DNA of 64,000 nt from Stentor roeselii (GCA_006503475.1 RSEH01000205.1:24156-88155); one strand, 5' to 3'; counted from the first letter of the stretch, positions 50,715 through 60,668 are shown. Numbers and translations are program-made. The notes: generated by a model from the letters alone, not told the origin.

Positions 50715-52124
50715 CTACAAGTTTTTCCTAAGTCGATGTTTAGCATAAAAAGTTCCAAGACTCATTTTCTGAACCGAAGGAATCCTTTTTCCCTTTTCCT
50801 TCCCAATAGGCGTAGTAGACCTGACTCGAACACTTTTTCGACTTTTCAGCAATCTCTCAATTTTTGGACTTTTCGAGATAAGTCTTATGGAATGAGCGAT
50901 TCTCGGCTGGTGAATCATCGCATTAGAAATTTTAGCGACTTCGATGTCAGGACTGAGTCGTCGGTCACTGTCTTTGTCGAGTTTATGAAAATATTTGTTT
51001 TTCGGTTTCGGTTGTTTTGGAGGCTCGGGTTTCAGTTTTTTTTCACTCATCATCTCAGAGAGAGAAACGTGTTTTTCGAATTCGGTCGAGCCGTTGATTA
51101 AGTAATAAACAAGATTTTCTCTTTCCGAGACGGAAACTTCTTCATTTTGAAACAAATCTTGAAGGTCTAGTCGTTTTTCATGTGTTTTCGTCAGTTTATG
51201 CATGAGACTTTTGAATAAAGTCTCTGGTAATTGTTTGGTTTTATTAAGTTTTTTTAGTCTTTTCACCCAGATTTCTTTAGTTTCACTTGAAAGGACTTGT
51301 TTTATTGCAATTTCTCTTGGAGTGTCTTGGATTTCATAACAAAAATAATCAGGAAGGGGAGCAGCTAAGGGAGTAGGAGGTCTGGAAAAGACTTCTAAGG
51401 TGTTAAGTAGTTGATAATACTCTCTATTCGCTTCAGTCAGGATTTGTATCAAGTCCTTTGCAACGTTTTCCAAGGTTCCTACCAACATCTGAATATGCGC
51501 GTTTAACTTTTGAATAGAAACTTCTGCAGGTTCAGGCTGAGACCTCATCTGATGGTCTTCTTCAGCTTCGACCACCTGGTCGCTTTCTTGCAAGGAATGC
51601 ATTGAACTTCGAAGACTGGAGACTACTGTGATGCTCGGGTACTTCACCTGTTCTTTTATCACTGAAGACGGGACTAAAGGCTTTAAGATCTTTCGAAGGT
51701 CAATGTCAATTCCTTTTAAATAGTCCAGAAAAGATGACTGGCAACGACTTTTGAATTCTTTGTGAATTGATGAGATTTGTTTGAAGTTTTTTAGGATTTC
51801 GCAAGATTCTTGCTTTAGACTTGATTTCAAATTATTTAGGTCTTGTTTCAGGTTTTTTAAAGGGGAAAGAAGGGGGATTATTGATGATATTTGTGAGGAG
51901 ATTAGATGAATTGATCTTTCTAGCTTGTGGTCGTTTTTTATTAGTGATGTCATCAGGGTTGCGATTTCTTCGAATAGTGATAAATCGATTTGAACTTTAT
52001 TTGTGTTTGGAACTTGCTCTGTCATGCTTCGCTCTAGAATGTCTAGAAGGTATGAGTGAGCTTTTTGGTTCTTTTCATGGAGACTTTGAAATACGGAAAG
52101 GGCTTCAAAAATTTTTTTTACCAT
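50715..52124 (-). CDS. Helical coiled-coil protein, unknown
   Basis: From the ATG at 52124 (MVKKIFEALSVFQ) the protein has 469 residues. The open frame extends 13 codons further upstream but without another ATG. It is mostly helical, with coiled-coil stretches in the first third and a basic Ser/Pro-rich C-terminus. The family is unknown. It begins 22 bp after the stop of the next gene on the same strand. Confidence 0.7.
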   Translation of the reverse strand: MVKKIFEALSVFQSLHEKNQKAHSYLLDILERSMTEQVPNTNKVQIDLSLFEEIATLMTSLIKNDHKLERSIHLISSQISSIIPLLSPLKNLKQDLNNLKSSLKQESCEILKNFKQISSIHKEFKSRCQSSFLDYLKGIDIDLRKILKPLVPSSVIKEQVKYPSITVVSSLRSSMHSLQESDQVVEAEEDHQMRSQPEPAEVSIQKLNAHIQMLVGTLENVAKDLIQILTEANREYYQLLNTLEVFSRPPTPLAAPLPDYFCYEIQDTPREIAIKQVLSSETKEIWVKRLKKLNKTKQLPETLFKSLMHKLTKTHEKRLDLQDLFQNEEVSVSERENLVYYLINGSTEFEKHVSLSEMMSEKKLKPEPPKQPKPKNKYFHKLDKDSDRRLSPDIEVAKISNAMIHQPRIAHSIRLISKSPKIERLLKSRKSVRVRSTTPIGKEKGKRIPSVQKMSLGTFYAKHRLRKNL

Positions 52125-52146
52125 TCTTGAATTATTAGGAAAATTA

Positions 52147-52530
52147 TTATGAATAGAATTCAAATGATTCTTGTGTGTCTACTGGACTTTCCTCTGGAAC
52201 AGAATCTGAATCCGCTATAATAGGATTGACTGAAGCCGTCAAACTGATAGCAGAATGTGGTGCATCAACAGGCACATCATGAATTAAAGAAGATTTCCGA
52301 ATCAACCTTAAATGTCTAGAAACACTTGCAGAAACCGAGTTATTCCTTTGTTCTAATTTTTTCAGCAAAGATTTCCTTGCCCTTTGAAGAATTTTCTCTT
52401 GTTTCAAAGCCGCATAATCTTGACTGAGCTGTTTCCGCAATGCCTGCAAAGACTTGATTTCTTCAGCGTTCTCTTTCTGAAGACGTTCAATTTCTTGACG
52501 ATCTTTTGAAATTTTTAATTCTTTTTGCAT
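52147..52530 (-). CDS. Coiled-coil protein, start uncertain
   Basis: From the ATG at 52530 this encodes 127 residues: an N-terminal coiled coil (ISKDRQEIERLQKENAEEIK) and a Ser/Pro-rich acidic end. Coiled-coil-like coding sequence continues upstream in frame for about 35 codons (LEKLQSKSIKLSEAKKELEQ) to a TAA near 52637, but has no ATG and no 15-nt intron that I can find. The true start may lie in an unseen exon or be non-ATG, or the sequence may contain an error. Confidence 0.5.
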   Translation of the reverse strand: MQKELKISKDRQEIERLQKENAEEIKSLQALRKQLSQDYAALKQEKILQRARKSLLKKLEQRNNSVSASVSRHLRLIRKSSLIHDVPVDAPHSAISLTASVNPIIADSDSVPEESPVDTQESFEFYS

Positions 52531-53274
52531 CAAATGAGACTTCTGCTGTTCGAGTTCTTTTTTGGCTTCGGAGAGTTTGATTGACTTGCTTTGGAGTTTT
52601 TCTAGATGACCTTGAAGATTAATTTTATTTTATTAGAGAATTTGATAAGATTTTTTTATTTGGAAGGTGGGAGAGATTTGGCATGTTTTGAGGAAATTAA
52701 AGAGATGATGAGAGGTGGAGTGATTAGATGGAATTGATGGGATTTTGAGATTTGTTGAATTATCGATTGTGGGTTTTAGAATTTGCTGTGGTTGAGAATG
52801 GAGTGATGATAAAGGGCTATTTATGATTGGATAGGTGATGGATAATGAGGTGGAAGATGCAGGATCTTAAGAGAATTAGAGAGTAGGATGGTCAGCAGGA
52901 TTTAGAAATGAGATAATATCTATAATGTTGGATATTATTACAATTAATGACAAGTTAATTTAGATCTTGATATTTATTCTTCTAATTTATTTCAAGATAT
53001 TATTGATAATACTACAGTTCCTCCAAGGAATCTCCTGAATCTTATTAATCTTGTCATGAATTATATCAAGACTGATCAACAATAAATATCCATTTTACCA
53101 AAGCTCACTCATCACCCTTAATAAAATTAACACCCTAGACTCATCAACAACAAATATCCATCCTACCAAAACTCACCCATCACTTTAATAAAATTAACAC
53201 CCTAACACCCAATCCATAAACCTTTCACTCACAATCCCTAAACCCCATCTATAAACCTTCTCAACTAAAAAATA
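52531..53274. promoter_or_regulatory. Divergent intergenic with composition switch
   Basis: The left part (to about 52910) is G-rich on the plus strand, a middle of about 150 bp is AT-rich, and the right part is C-rich up to the ATG at 53275. Both sides are thus C-rich on the strand of the gene they precede. It includes a 68-bp tandem repeat. Confidence 0.55.
53075..53208 (+). repeat. 68-bp direct tandem repeat before the C2-domain gene
   Basis: Two copies starting ATCAACAA(T/C)AAATATCCAT run from 53075 and 53143, sharing AATAAAATTAACACCCTA. They lie about 65-200 bp upstream of the ATG at 53275. Confidence 0.85.
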
Positions 53275-54297
53275 ATGATGCTTTCAAAATCCCACAAACA
53301 ACGAACAATATCAGACCAAGACACCGAAAGTCAGCTGTTCAAAGGCGACCTAAGCTTAAAAATCCTAGAAGCCCGACTAACAATAAACGTATCAAGACTA
53401 AGTTCAATGAGTCCATACGTAAAGGTGACATTCGGTAAAGAGACCTGGAAATCAACATCCTCTTCAGGAATGCATCCAAAATGGCACGAAGTTCATTCAT
53501 TTTCCTTCAAATCCTCAACATTAGAAGTGGCGGTTTACGACAAAGGCTTTTTATTCAGCGACACTGAAATCGGAAGATGCACGATTCACATGACCGACGT
53601 AGTTCAAGGCCATTCAACAGAATGGTGGAGCCTCGTCTCTCCAAAACATGAGGTCGTCGGCGGCATTCTTCTTACTTTCGAGTTTTCAGAAGGCGATTCA
53701 AGCTTCGCCCATTCATCGAACGGCTCCTGGGACCTGCGAAGTCATCATTACGCGGAATCGTCTCCAGTCTTCACAAGGATAAAAAAAATCCACTCTATTC
53801 AAATATCGAATTTTACTCCAGAAATACACAAACCTCTGCATTTTCACACTGAACCTGATGAAGAAGTCAAACTTGAACAGCTTAAATTTGACCTGATTGA
53901 AGAAGATGAAAGACTTAAAACACAGGAAATGAAAGTTAGGATGTTTTTTGAGAAGTTGAAGCAGGAAAATGATAAAATTCTTTTGGAAAGATTTGAAATT
54001 GCTAGGGAAACTGAAGAGTTGAGGAAAAAAGAACAGAGCTTGTTAAGTGATCGTGCTGGGGTTGAAAATGAAAAAATTGCTCAGGATCAGGACTGGGAGG
54101 AAATTGAAAGATTGAAGGAAAGCCTCAATTTTAACTTTAATCTACTCAAAATGGAAAAAATTAGGATCAAAGCGCAGAAAAGGGTTCTTGAAAGGACGAA
54201 AAGGAAAATTTTAGAATGTTTTAAGGGAATTGAATGTCATCGGAATAGAATTTTTCAGGTTAATCTTGATCGAATTCATGCGAATGACAGGGACTAA
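53275..54297 (+). CDS. C2-domain protein with C-terminal coiled coil
   Basis: This 340-residue protein has an N-terminal C2 domain at about residues 24-145: LSLKILEARL, SPYVKVTFGKETWKS, HPKWHEVHSFSF, LEVAVYDKGFLFSDTEIG. Two Asp of the second calcium loop are present but the first loop lacks the usual acidic pair, so calcium binding is uncertain. A Ser-rich linker and a charged coiled coil from about residue 195 follow. A membrane-binding or trafficking adaptor is likely by family. Confidence 0.8.
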   Translation: MMLSKSHKQRTISDQDTESQLFKGDLSLKILEARLTINVSRLSSMSPYVKVTFGKETWKSTSSSGMHPKWHEVHSFSFKSSTLEVAVYDKGFLFSDTEIGRCTIHMTDVVQGHSTEWWSLVSPKHEVVGGILLTFEFSEGDSSFAHSSNGSWDLRSHHYAESSPVFTRIKKIHSIQISNFTPEIHKPLHFHTEPDEEVKLEQLKFDLIEEDERLKTQEMKVRMFFEKLKQENDKILLERFEIARETEELRKKEQSLLSDRAGVENEKIAQDQDWEEIERLKESLNFNFNLLKMEKIRIKAQKRVLERTKRKILECFKGIECHRNRIFQVNLDRIHANDRD

Positions 54298-54503
54298 TGT
54301 ATTTATGTGATTATTTAATTTTTACTGTCCCATAATTAAGCTGTTTTCATGACTGTTGGATATTAAATACTCCCTCTTGACAACTTAAAATTTCTAGACC
54401 CGTACTTCCATCAACCAAGATAATTCTAAAAATCCAACCACACTTAAATATCTCCCTTTTTTCCACCAAGATCTTAATCTTCCTAAAATGCTATCATTAG
54501 ATA

Positions 54504-55001
54504 TTATCTACCGTTCTTCACTTTCAACAATCTTTTTTGAAAAGCTTCAGAGTTAACTTTCCCATCAGGACAATTATAAGTCGTGCTAATTAAGTACTCC
54601 AAGTCACTTCTCGAGATATTCTCTCCAATTTCCTGAGCCAAACTACTAAGTCTTTCCTTATCCAAGTACTCTTTCGATTCAATGTCAAGAGTCTCAAACA
54701 ATTTCTTTGCCCCTGGTTTAGTTTCGCCATTTCCCAAAAATCCTTGAAAAGCTTCCATAAATGATTTAAAGTTCAAGCCTTTTGGGTTACTTTCATTAAT
54801 TTTCGCAATTATCGAGTAAACCGTCGGGTATCTTGATGAGATTCCAGAAGTGTCTAATAATGACTTCAGACTTTCCAAGGAAACTGCTTGATTACCTTCG
54901 TTGAATACTTGGAAACCTTCGAAGGCTGCTTCTATGTCGCTTTCACTGAAGTTTCGAAGTTTTTTCATACCCATGTCGGGTTTTTGAAGTGCTTTTGCCA
55001 T
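54504..55001 (-). CDS. EF-hand-like calmodulin-superfamily protein, degenerate
   Basis: The 165-residue size and helix-loop-helix rhythm (FSESDIEAAFEGFQVF, LNFKSFMEAFQGFLG, GAKKLFETLDIESKEYLDKE, VNSEAFQKRLLK) match a four-EF-hand calmodulin/centrin-type protein. The loops lack most Asp/Glu calcium ligands; the third (DIESKEYLDKE) keeps the shape best. It may be a calcium-insensitive structural member. Assignment is by pattern only. Confidence 0.6.
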   Translation of the reverse strand: MAKALQKPDMGMKKLRNFSESDIEAAFEGFQVFNEGNQAVSLESLKSLLDTSGISSRYPTVYSIIAKINESNPKGLNFKSFMEAFQGFLGNGETKPGAKKLFETLDIESKEYLDKERLSSLAQEIGENISRSDLEYLISTTYNCPDGKVNSEAFQKRLLKVKNGR

Positions 55002-55343
55002 TGTTTATTATGGCTTATGTTTAAATTTTAGGTTTGAGGATGGGTGGATTGAAAATGGAATTTTTTATTGAATTTTTGAGGGTTCAAGAAGGATTTAAGG
55101 AGTTTTTTAAGGTTTTATGGGGTTTTTTTCTTGATTTTTGAGAGTTTGTTTTTAGGATAATCATTATTGATCTATTTTAGCCAAGTCAATCATTAGAGAA
55201 AAAAATTTAAAAACTAGCACATTTGAACATAAATCCTTTAAACAACTAATAACCCCATTTATTGATCAACTTCTCACTTAAATAAAATTAATTAAAATAA
55301 CTATTCCAGTTCTTCAATAACCTCAAAAATTTACTTATTTAAA

Positions 55344-55985
55344 TTATTTCAAGTGAATATCACTCCCAAGAGTTTTTAAATACACCTCATCATCAATAAC
55401 CTGAAATTTTTCAATATCTTCATACCTTTTTTTTAATTTAATAGCCGCTTCTCGATACTGTTGCATAATAATTTCATTCATTTCTTCAAAATCCTGAGCC
55501 GCGATCAAATCATTCAATTCACTATACCCTTGCAAAATATAAGACCCTCTGATTTCTTTATAATAAAGACCAAGAACCTGTTCGCGATCACTGAATCCAT
55601 TCGAAATCTGCTCAACGTACTTGATTTTTAAATCACGAAGCAATATCAAAGACTTGTAATCATTAAGATATCTGATGTATCCTTCTAAAGCTCTACATTT
55701 GGCTTCAAAGAACTGCAGGTTGTTATTGAAAGATGAGGAAAATCTTGACTTATCTTTATAGTCTTGAAGAATGTTCTGCTTTGATACCTTTATCTGAGTG
55801 TCGAATAGCTTTTGAAGACTGTTAGAATCCAGAGGAAGCATCGAAAGGCCTCTGGTTAGTATGAAAGTTTTGAAGTCTTGGTATATTAGGTCAAGGTCGC
55901 AGTGGGTTCTTTGACCGTCTGTTGACTGAATTTTTACTGTGGGAAGAATTTTTGATTTTGATTTGCAGCAGACTATTGAACCCAT
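55344..55985 (-). CDS. Predicted acylated helical protein
   Basis: The 213-residue protein begins MGSIVCCKSKSK. Gly2 fits N-myristoylation, Cys6 and Cys7 could be palmitoylated, and the Lys residues suit an acidic membrane surface. The rest is helical with no recognised family (FEAKCRALEGYIRYL, EEMNEIIMQQYREAAIK). It may share a membrane-adaptor role with the protein at 46552-47391. Confidence 0.7.
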   Translation of the reverse strand: MGSIVCCKSKSKILPTVKIQSTDGQRTHCDLDLIYQDFKTFILTRGLSMLPLDSNSLQKLFDTQIKVSKQNILQDYKDKSRFSSSFNNNLQFFEAKCRALEGYIRYLNDYKSLILLRDLKIKYVEQISNGFSDREQVLGLYYKEIRGSYILQGYSELNDLIAAQDFEEMNEIIMQQYREAAIKLKKRYEDIEKFQVIDDEVYLKTLGSDIHLK

Positions 55986-56448
55986 TCGCGATTATTATTT
56001 ATTTTAGGATCAATTACTTAGAACGTTACGATCTTATGGGTTTCTGAGGATTTTAGAAATTCTTTAGGTGGATGAAATCTTGAGGGATATATTAGAACTT
56101 TTTATGAAATGATTAAGATTTTTATTTGAGAAGTGAGAAGAATTTAAACTTTGAAGGTTAATAAAATGTTTTGTGTTAATATAAACTTACGATATATGTT
56201 GAAGTTTTCTTCAATGTATTTACTATTTAACTATCATAGAAACTTATTCTAAATGAATTAGAATCAAAGTATGAAAAAATATTGAAAGGGTATATTGAAA
56301 CTTTCCTAATACTTTATATAAATCTTTACCCTTTAAAGCCCTCACACTTCAAAATACATTAAAAATCTATTCAAAACTAGCCTTTTTCAGTGATTGAATA
56401 ACCCTTTGATTGCAATCTAATGAGTTTAATTAAATGGCGTCATAATAA
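55986..56448. other. Divergent intergenic, AT-rich
   Basis: G-rich on the left and more C-rich near 56330-56360. A short ATG frame just before 56449 is closed by two TAA. No gene was seen. Confidence 0.5.
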
Positions 56449-56733
56449 ATGATTCCCAGGTGGTTTTTAAGGTCCCGGTTCTGGTTCACCAACTTATTCT
56501 TGGATGAGTATATGACAAGAGATGCGATGACCATAATGGCAGCAACATTGATAATGCATGTCCCGCTGTACATATGGGGAATGTTTGTCAACAGGGAGTC
56601 CGAAGTTCATTTCTCTCATATAAACTACATGAATGAATTCGGCCCCAGAAGAAACCGACTTACTCATTCATTGATATTCGAAGAGTTCGAAATGAAAGTA
56701 GAGGAATGGAGAGAACTTGCAAAGAGTTCTTAA
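56449..56733 (+). CDS. Small single-helix membrane protein
   Basis: The 94-residue protein starts with basic, aromatic residues (MIPRWFLRSRFWF). It has one likely membrane helix (AMTIMAATLIMHVPLYIWGMF) and a charged C-terminal half. Size and layout resemble small accessory subunits of mitochondrial respiratory complexes, but no specific subunit was recognised and the gene is called mainly on its clean frame. Confidence 0.55.
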   Translation: MIPRWFLRSRFWFTNLFLDEYMTRDAMTIMAATLIMHVPLYIWGMFVNRESEVHFSHINYMNEFGPRRNRLTHSLIFEEFEMKVEEWRELAKSS

Positions 56734-56948
56734 ATAACTAGACTAGATTCTTAAATTTTAGAGAAACTCTTATTATCAAATCCAATATTATTTGATTTAA
56801 TCTGAAGAGATGTTCATTTCCTACCAATTCCTCTAGAATATAACCAAATCTATAACAACCCTTCATCAAGCCTTGAAATAATCCAAAAACTTGTAATACA
56901 ATAAACATAAACTAAAAATTCAAAAATCATTAAAAAAACTACTCATTA

Positions 56949-57983
56949 CTAAATATTAGGATACGAAGCCTGCTTCTGAACTCCACAAACTCCATCTCCA
57001 TTAACAACAGCAAGTCTGATATACCCACTCTCTCCCCAGCTAGCTCCAAACGAGTTCTTAATGACCCAATAAGGAGGTGTAGAAATCGAGTTATACCCAA
57101 CAACTAAAGCAGCATGATTAAGATCAGCTCCACAATTCCTAGAAACAACACCTCCTTTATAATTCTGCCAAATATACGGATCAGCATCAACAGCAACTGC
57201 GACAGGTTGTTTTGCGACGGCATTATAAAGGTCTTGAGGACTATTCGGTAAAACATCAGTGAAAGAGGTGATATTTGCAGTAGCTTTAACAGCAGCATTG
57301 CAAGTTCCTTTAACAGCCTTGTAAGGATAATCAGCATCAGAGGCTATTCCACTGTCAATCACATAATTAAAAGCGTAGTCCATAGTCCCACCGGTACATC
57401 CGTTGTTTCCATATCTTGAAGAACAGTCCATCAACTGTTGTTCACTCAGCGGAATCAAGACCTTTCCTGAAAGCTGCCAGGCGGACTCGATAGCTCCAGC
57501 AGCTGAGAAGGCCCAGCCACTGTTGCAGTTGCCTTGATTCGCCACAGGAGTCACAGCGCCTTGGGTTCTCCAGTCAACTGTTTGAGGATAGTCCCAAGTC
57601 CTGACTTTTTCATTTCCTTCAGGAAAAACTTTAACTTTTGGACTTGCCTGAGAATTTTTTTCACTTTTTTCAACTTTTTCGAACTTTGACTTGAATTCTT
57701 CAACTTTTAGATCTGTGAACTCCGTCGGACCTAAGACCCAAGAAAAACCTTGACTGTTGAAAACTCGAATGAAAGCCATGTTGGTTGTAAAAGTCTCCAA
57801 CCTTGAGAAATACTCGGATTTTTCATAGGTTTTTCCAAATGACTCTAGATATGAATCGAACTCGGACTGCTCAAGAGTCAAGAAGTCGAGAGACTTACTG
57901 TAGTAAAGAAAGTTGTTAAAACATGAAAAGGCTAATAACCCGATGAAGGTAATAAGTAGAATTTTCCCACTTTTATTCAACAT
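56949..57983 (-). CDS. Papain-family (cathepsin L-like) protein lacking the catalytic Cys
   Basis: This 344-residue protein has an N-terminal signal anchor (ILLITFIGLLAFSCF), an inhibitor-like propeptide, and a mature domain from about residue 131 (DYPQTVDWRTQGAVTPVANQ). The active-site motif reads NCNSGWAFS instead of xCGSCWAFS, so the nucleophilic Cys is Gly156 (codon GGC at 57516-57518). The catalytic His (LNHAALVVGY) and Asn (VIKNSFGASWG) remain, as do the other conserved cysteines. It should fold but not cleave by the usual mechanism. The frame is intact, so it is a pseudo-protease rather than a decayed gene. Confidence 0.92.
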   Translation of the reverse strand: MLNKSGKILLITFIGLLAFSCFNNFLYYSKSLDFLTLEQSEFDSYLESFGKTYEKSEYFSRLETFTTNMAFIRVFNSQGFSWVLGPTEFTDLKVEEFKSKFEKVEKSEKNSQASPKVKVFPEGNEKVRTWDYPQTVDWRTQGAVTPVANQGNCNSGWAFSAAGAIESAWQLSGKVLIPLSEQQLMDCSSRYGNNGCTGGTMDYAFNYVIDSGIASDADYPYKAVKGTCNAAVKATANITSFTDVLPNSPQDLYNAVAKQPVAVAVDADPYIWQNYKGGVVSRNCGADLNHAALVVGYNSISTPPYWVIKNSFGASWGESGYIRLAVVNGDGVCGVQKQASYPNI

Positions 57984-58027
57984 TTATATCGTTGTTTATT
58001 GAATCCGGGGACCATTTATAGTAGAAT

Positions 58028-58438
58028 ATGAGTGAAGAGAACCAGGAATTCGATGGAAAAGAACAGGACAGATTTCTTCCTATTGCGAATATTTCAAGGA
58101 TTATGAAAAAAGCTCTCCCGACTAATGCTAAAATCTCGAAAGATGCGAAGGAATGTGTTCAAGAATGTGTTTCTGAATTTATTAGCTTTATCACTGGAGA
58201 GGCTTGTGAAAAGTGCCTGAGTGAAAGAAGGAAGACTATTACTGGAGATGACTTGTTGCATGCTTTAACGACTCTTGGGTTTGAGAAGTATATTGATACT
58301 CTTAGGCTTTATCTGCAGAGGTATAGGGATAATGTCAAGAATGAAAAGGGGGAAGAAGTCAATCTTGGAATCAATGTCGCTGATCATCATATGAACTTGA
58401 ATGAGGTGTGCAAAAAAGATGAGGATGAGGAGGAGTAA
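58028..58438 (+). CDS. NFYB: NF-YB/HAP3 histone-fold transcription factor subunit
   Basis: The 136-residue protein carries a near-canonical NF-YB core: [38 protein letters not shown], then [24 protein letters not shown] pairs with NF-YC in a histone-like dimer and binds CCAAT boxes with NF-YA in the nucleus. The tail is acidic. It ends at TAA. It starts 44 bp from the divergent papain-like gene. No NF-YA or NF-YC is seen in the window. Confidence 0.95.
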   Translation: MSEENQEFDGKEQDRFLPIANISRIMKKALPTNAKISKDAKECVQECVSEFISFITGEACEKCLSERRKTITGDDLLHALTTLGFEKYIDTLRLYLQRYRDNVKNEKGEEVNLGINVADHHMNLNEVCKKDEDEEE

Positions 58439-59826
58439 ATAATTTTTTTTATTCAAAGGTTTCAAAGGGTTTATGGAAGATTTCAGGGGATTTAGGAAAA
58501 AAGGCTAGGGATTTGAAGGTTTTAATGGAAAATAGGAGATATTTGAATAGTTTTATAGTAGTTAGGGTTTTGTGCAATGAATGTGGAATTTTTAGGGTTT
58601 TTTTTGTCTGATTAAATGGTTTTGTTGATTTCTTGAATGATTTTGGGTTAATTGGAAGTTGGAATATTTTAAAATTTTTTAGTTTAGTTATTGGATTGGA
58701 TTGGTAAGTTTTAGATTTAAAGTCTGTTCTTCTCATCACCTTTTAGTTTTGAGATGTTTTACTAATGTGTTTAAAGATTCTTAAAATTTATATGAATAAG
58801 GGTTCGAGAATAATTTAGAGGTTAGATAATTTTTTAATCTTTTGTTAAAATATGCTTTTTTATATGACTTGGAGTTGAAAGGTAGTTATAGGGAACATAG
58901 GAGTACTAAGATGCTTTTCGATATGATGATTACAATTTAATTAACAAAAATTTGAGGTTTGATCGAAATTTTGAAATATTGATGATAAAAGGTATTATAG
59001 AGAATTATTTTTCGTTATTCTTGATTTCAACATTCTTTGATAAAGATATGAGTCTTCTCTATTAATTAAAAACAACTAAATTTATGATATTGTATAAATT
59101 ATAAGTTTTAATTCATTTCTCTTAGTTTCTATAAATTAAAAGAAAAACTGTGAGAAAGAGATATCATAATCACTTTCAATAGTTTTTTACAAATTTATGA
59201 GTTATTTTAACTAGATAACCTTCAATCATATTCAATAATTAAATCCAAAATTATAACTTATTTATGTAATCAACTTTGAGTTTCTAACTTTAGAATGATT
59301 ACTTCTGTTAAATTAAAATCAAAAAATATTTTAATTTTTGATTATTAAACATTCTATTCTGATTGAAGTTTGTTACTACATGATTAACTCTTACACCAAT
59401 TGGTAAGTTTGGATTGATCCTCGCAATCTTATACAAGTTTCATCAAGAATCGTTAAATGGATTTCATTCTTCAACTTTATATCGAAAAATTCTAAACATT
59501 TCAGTAAACTATCTATATTTTATTTTATCTAATTAACTCAATAATTCTACTTGAATCTCTTTATACCTGATAAATTTCCAATATATTAAAAATTTTGTCT
59601 AAAAATTCCTGTATGCTAGAAATATAAAAAAAATTATTAAAAATGTATATTATTTCAGAAGACGATTTACAAGGTTTCAAATTAAGATCTTAAATAACCC
59701 CTAAATAAAATTCAAAAATTTGATCCTGGTCATTTGCAGTTTTTTCATTATTTAATTATAAATTGTTGTATATTTTCTTGAAGAAACTAAAAAGATAATA
59801 TAACTGATCCGATATAATTGATAAAA
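58439..59826. other. Long gene-poor AT-rich stretch
   Basis: About 1.4 kb. The first 300 bp, downstream of NF-YB, are G-rich; the rest is plain AT-rich. I see no credible gene, RNA or repeat until the decayed 3CxxC copy at its right edge. Confidence 0.55.
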
Positions 59827-60080
59827 AAAATTTATTAAGTATTGAGTAATAAAACCACAATAGTTCTTGTCTAATTAGAAAATAATCTTGTTGAAAAGCG
59901 TAGGTTTTGTAATAGAACTTTAAAGATATTAAGCGTAGTTATACCTGAGTAGGCACTTGCCCAAAACTTTTCAAAATTATATCTACCTATTCGATACACT
60001 TTCAAATTTTTGTTTATAAATTCCTTGTAAAATTACAAACCATGTTCATTAAAATGATTAAGTTATTCTTCTTTTCAGAA
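59827..60080 (-). pseudogene. Decayed copy of the 88-residue 3CxxC zinc-finger gene
   Basis: DNA here aligns with the live gene at 60402-60668 and its flanks. ATAATCTTGTTGaAAAGCGtAGG at 59882 matches 60501 onward, AGTAGGCACTTGCCCA matches AGTAAGCACTAGCCCA, and CAAACCATGTTC matches the region around the live start codon. About 57 bp are missing in the middle of the C-terminal part. Cysteine codons and the frame are lost. Confidence 0.7.
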
Positions 60081-60197
60081 TATGGAAATTCATCAAACTA
60101 GTTAAAATTTATAAGAATCCTAAAATGATATAACTAGATTTTTATTCATTGACTATTATTTCTATATGTTTGAATATAAATTATTCTATTTACTAAA

Positions 60198-60330
60198 TAT
60201 TAATCCCAATATAATTTTTTATAGTGCAATTCTTTCTTCTTTGAATTTCTGGCATAATATTTTTTCATGATGTTAATTCTCGTTTATTTCTTTCGTTCGG
60301 ATTATTTCTTTGTTAAATATTTCATTCAGA
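60198..60330 (-). pseudogene. Partial decayed 3CxxC copy (C-terminal end)
   Basis: TTAATCCCAAT at 60200 and the following 120 bp match the 3' end of the live gene at 60837, including its stop codon and the LCQKCK block, here LCQKFK with Cys changed to Phe. Similarity fades near 60330, so only the last zinc module is represented. Confidence 0.65.
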
Positions 60331-60401
60331 CATAAAAAAAACTAAACAATTATGAATCTGATTACATCTGATTAAATAATTTAATTAATTTTATTAAGTT
60401 T

Positions 60402-60668
60402 TCAGTACTTTGTGCAATTTCCAACGGCTTTGCACTTCTCACACATGCTCCGGAGGTGTTTGACCTTCAAATTGACCTTGATTCCTCGTCTTCGAAGCAG
60501 ATAATCTTGTTGGAAAGCGAAGGTATCCTTTCCACAACCTTTACACTCTTGAGCATAGCCGATCCAAGAGTAAGCACTAGCCCAGAAACGCTTGCAACTA
60601 TCACATCTGTATAGTCCAAACATCCTGACATCCTTTCTACTATAACTGTGAGTAGACATAATAACCAT
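60402..60668 (-). CDS. 3CxxC-type zinc-finger protein 1
   Basis: The 88-residue protein is one zinc domain: LYRCDSCKRFWASAYSW, ECKGCGKDTFAF, then MCEKCKAVGNCTKY. The C-x2-C, W-x-SA-x-x-W, C-x2-C, C-x2-C order matches the zf-3CxxC family of ZAR1 and RTP proteins. ZAR1 binds maternal mRNAs, while RTPs act in protein trafficking. Which role applies here is open. Live and decayed relatives lie on both sides. Confidence 0.75.
   Translation of the reverse strand: MVIMSTHSYSRKDVRMFGLYRCDSCKRFWASAYSWIGYAQECKGCGKDTFAFQQDYLLRRRGIKVNLKVKHLRSMCEKCKAVGNCTKY

Noticed and set aside
58449-58739. 96-codon minus-strand open frame after NF-YB
   Set aside because: Low-complexity Lys/Phe/Pro-rich translation of a G-rich 3' flank; no coding character.
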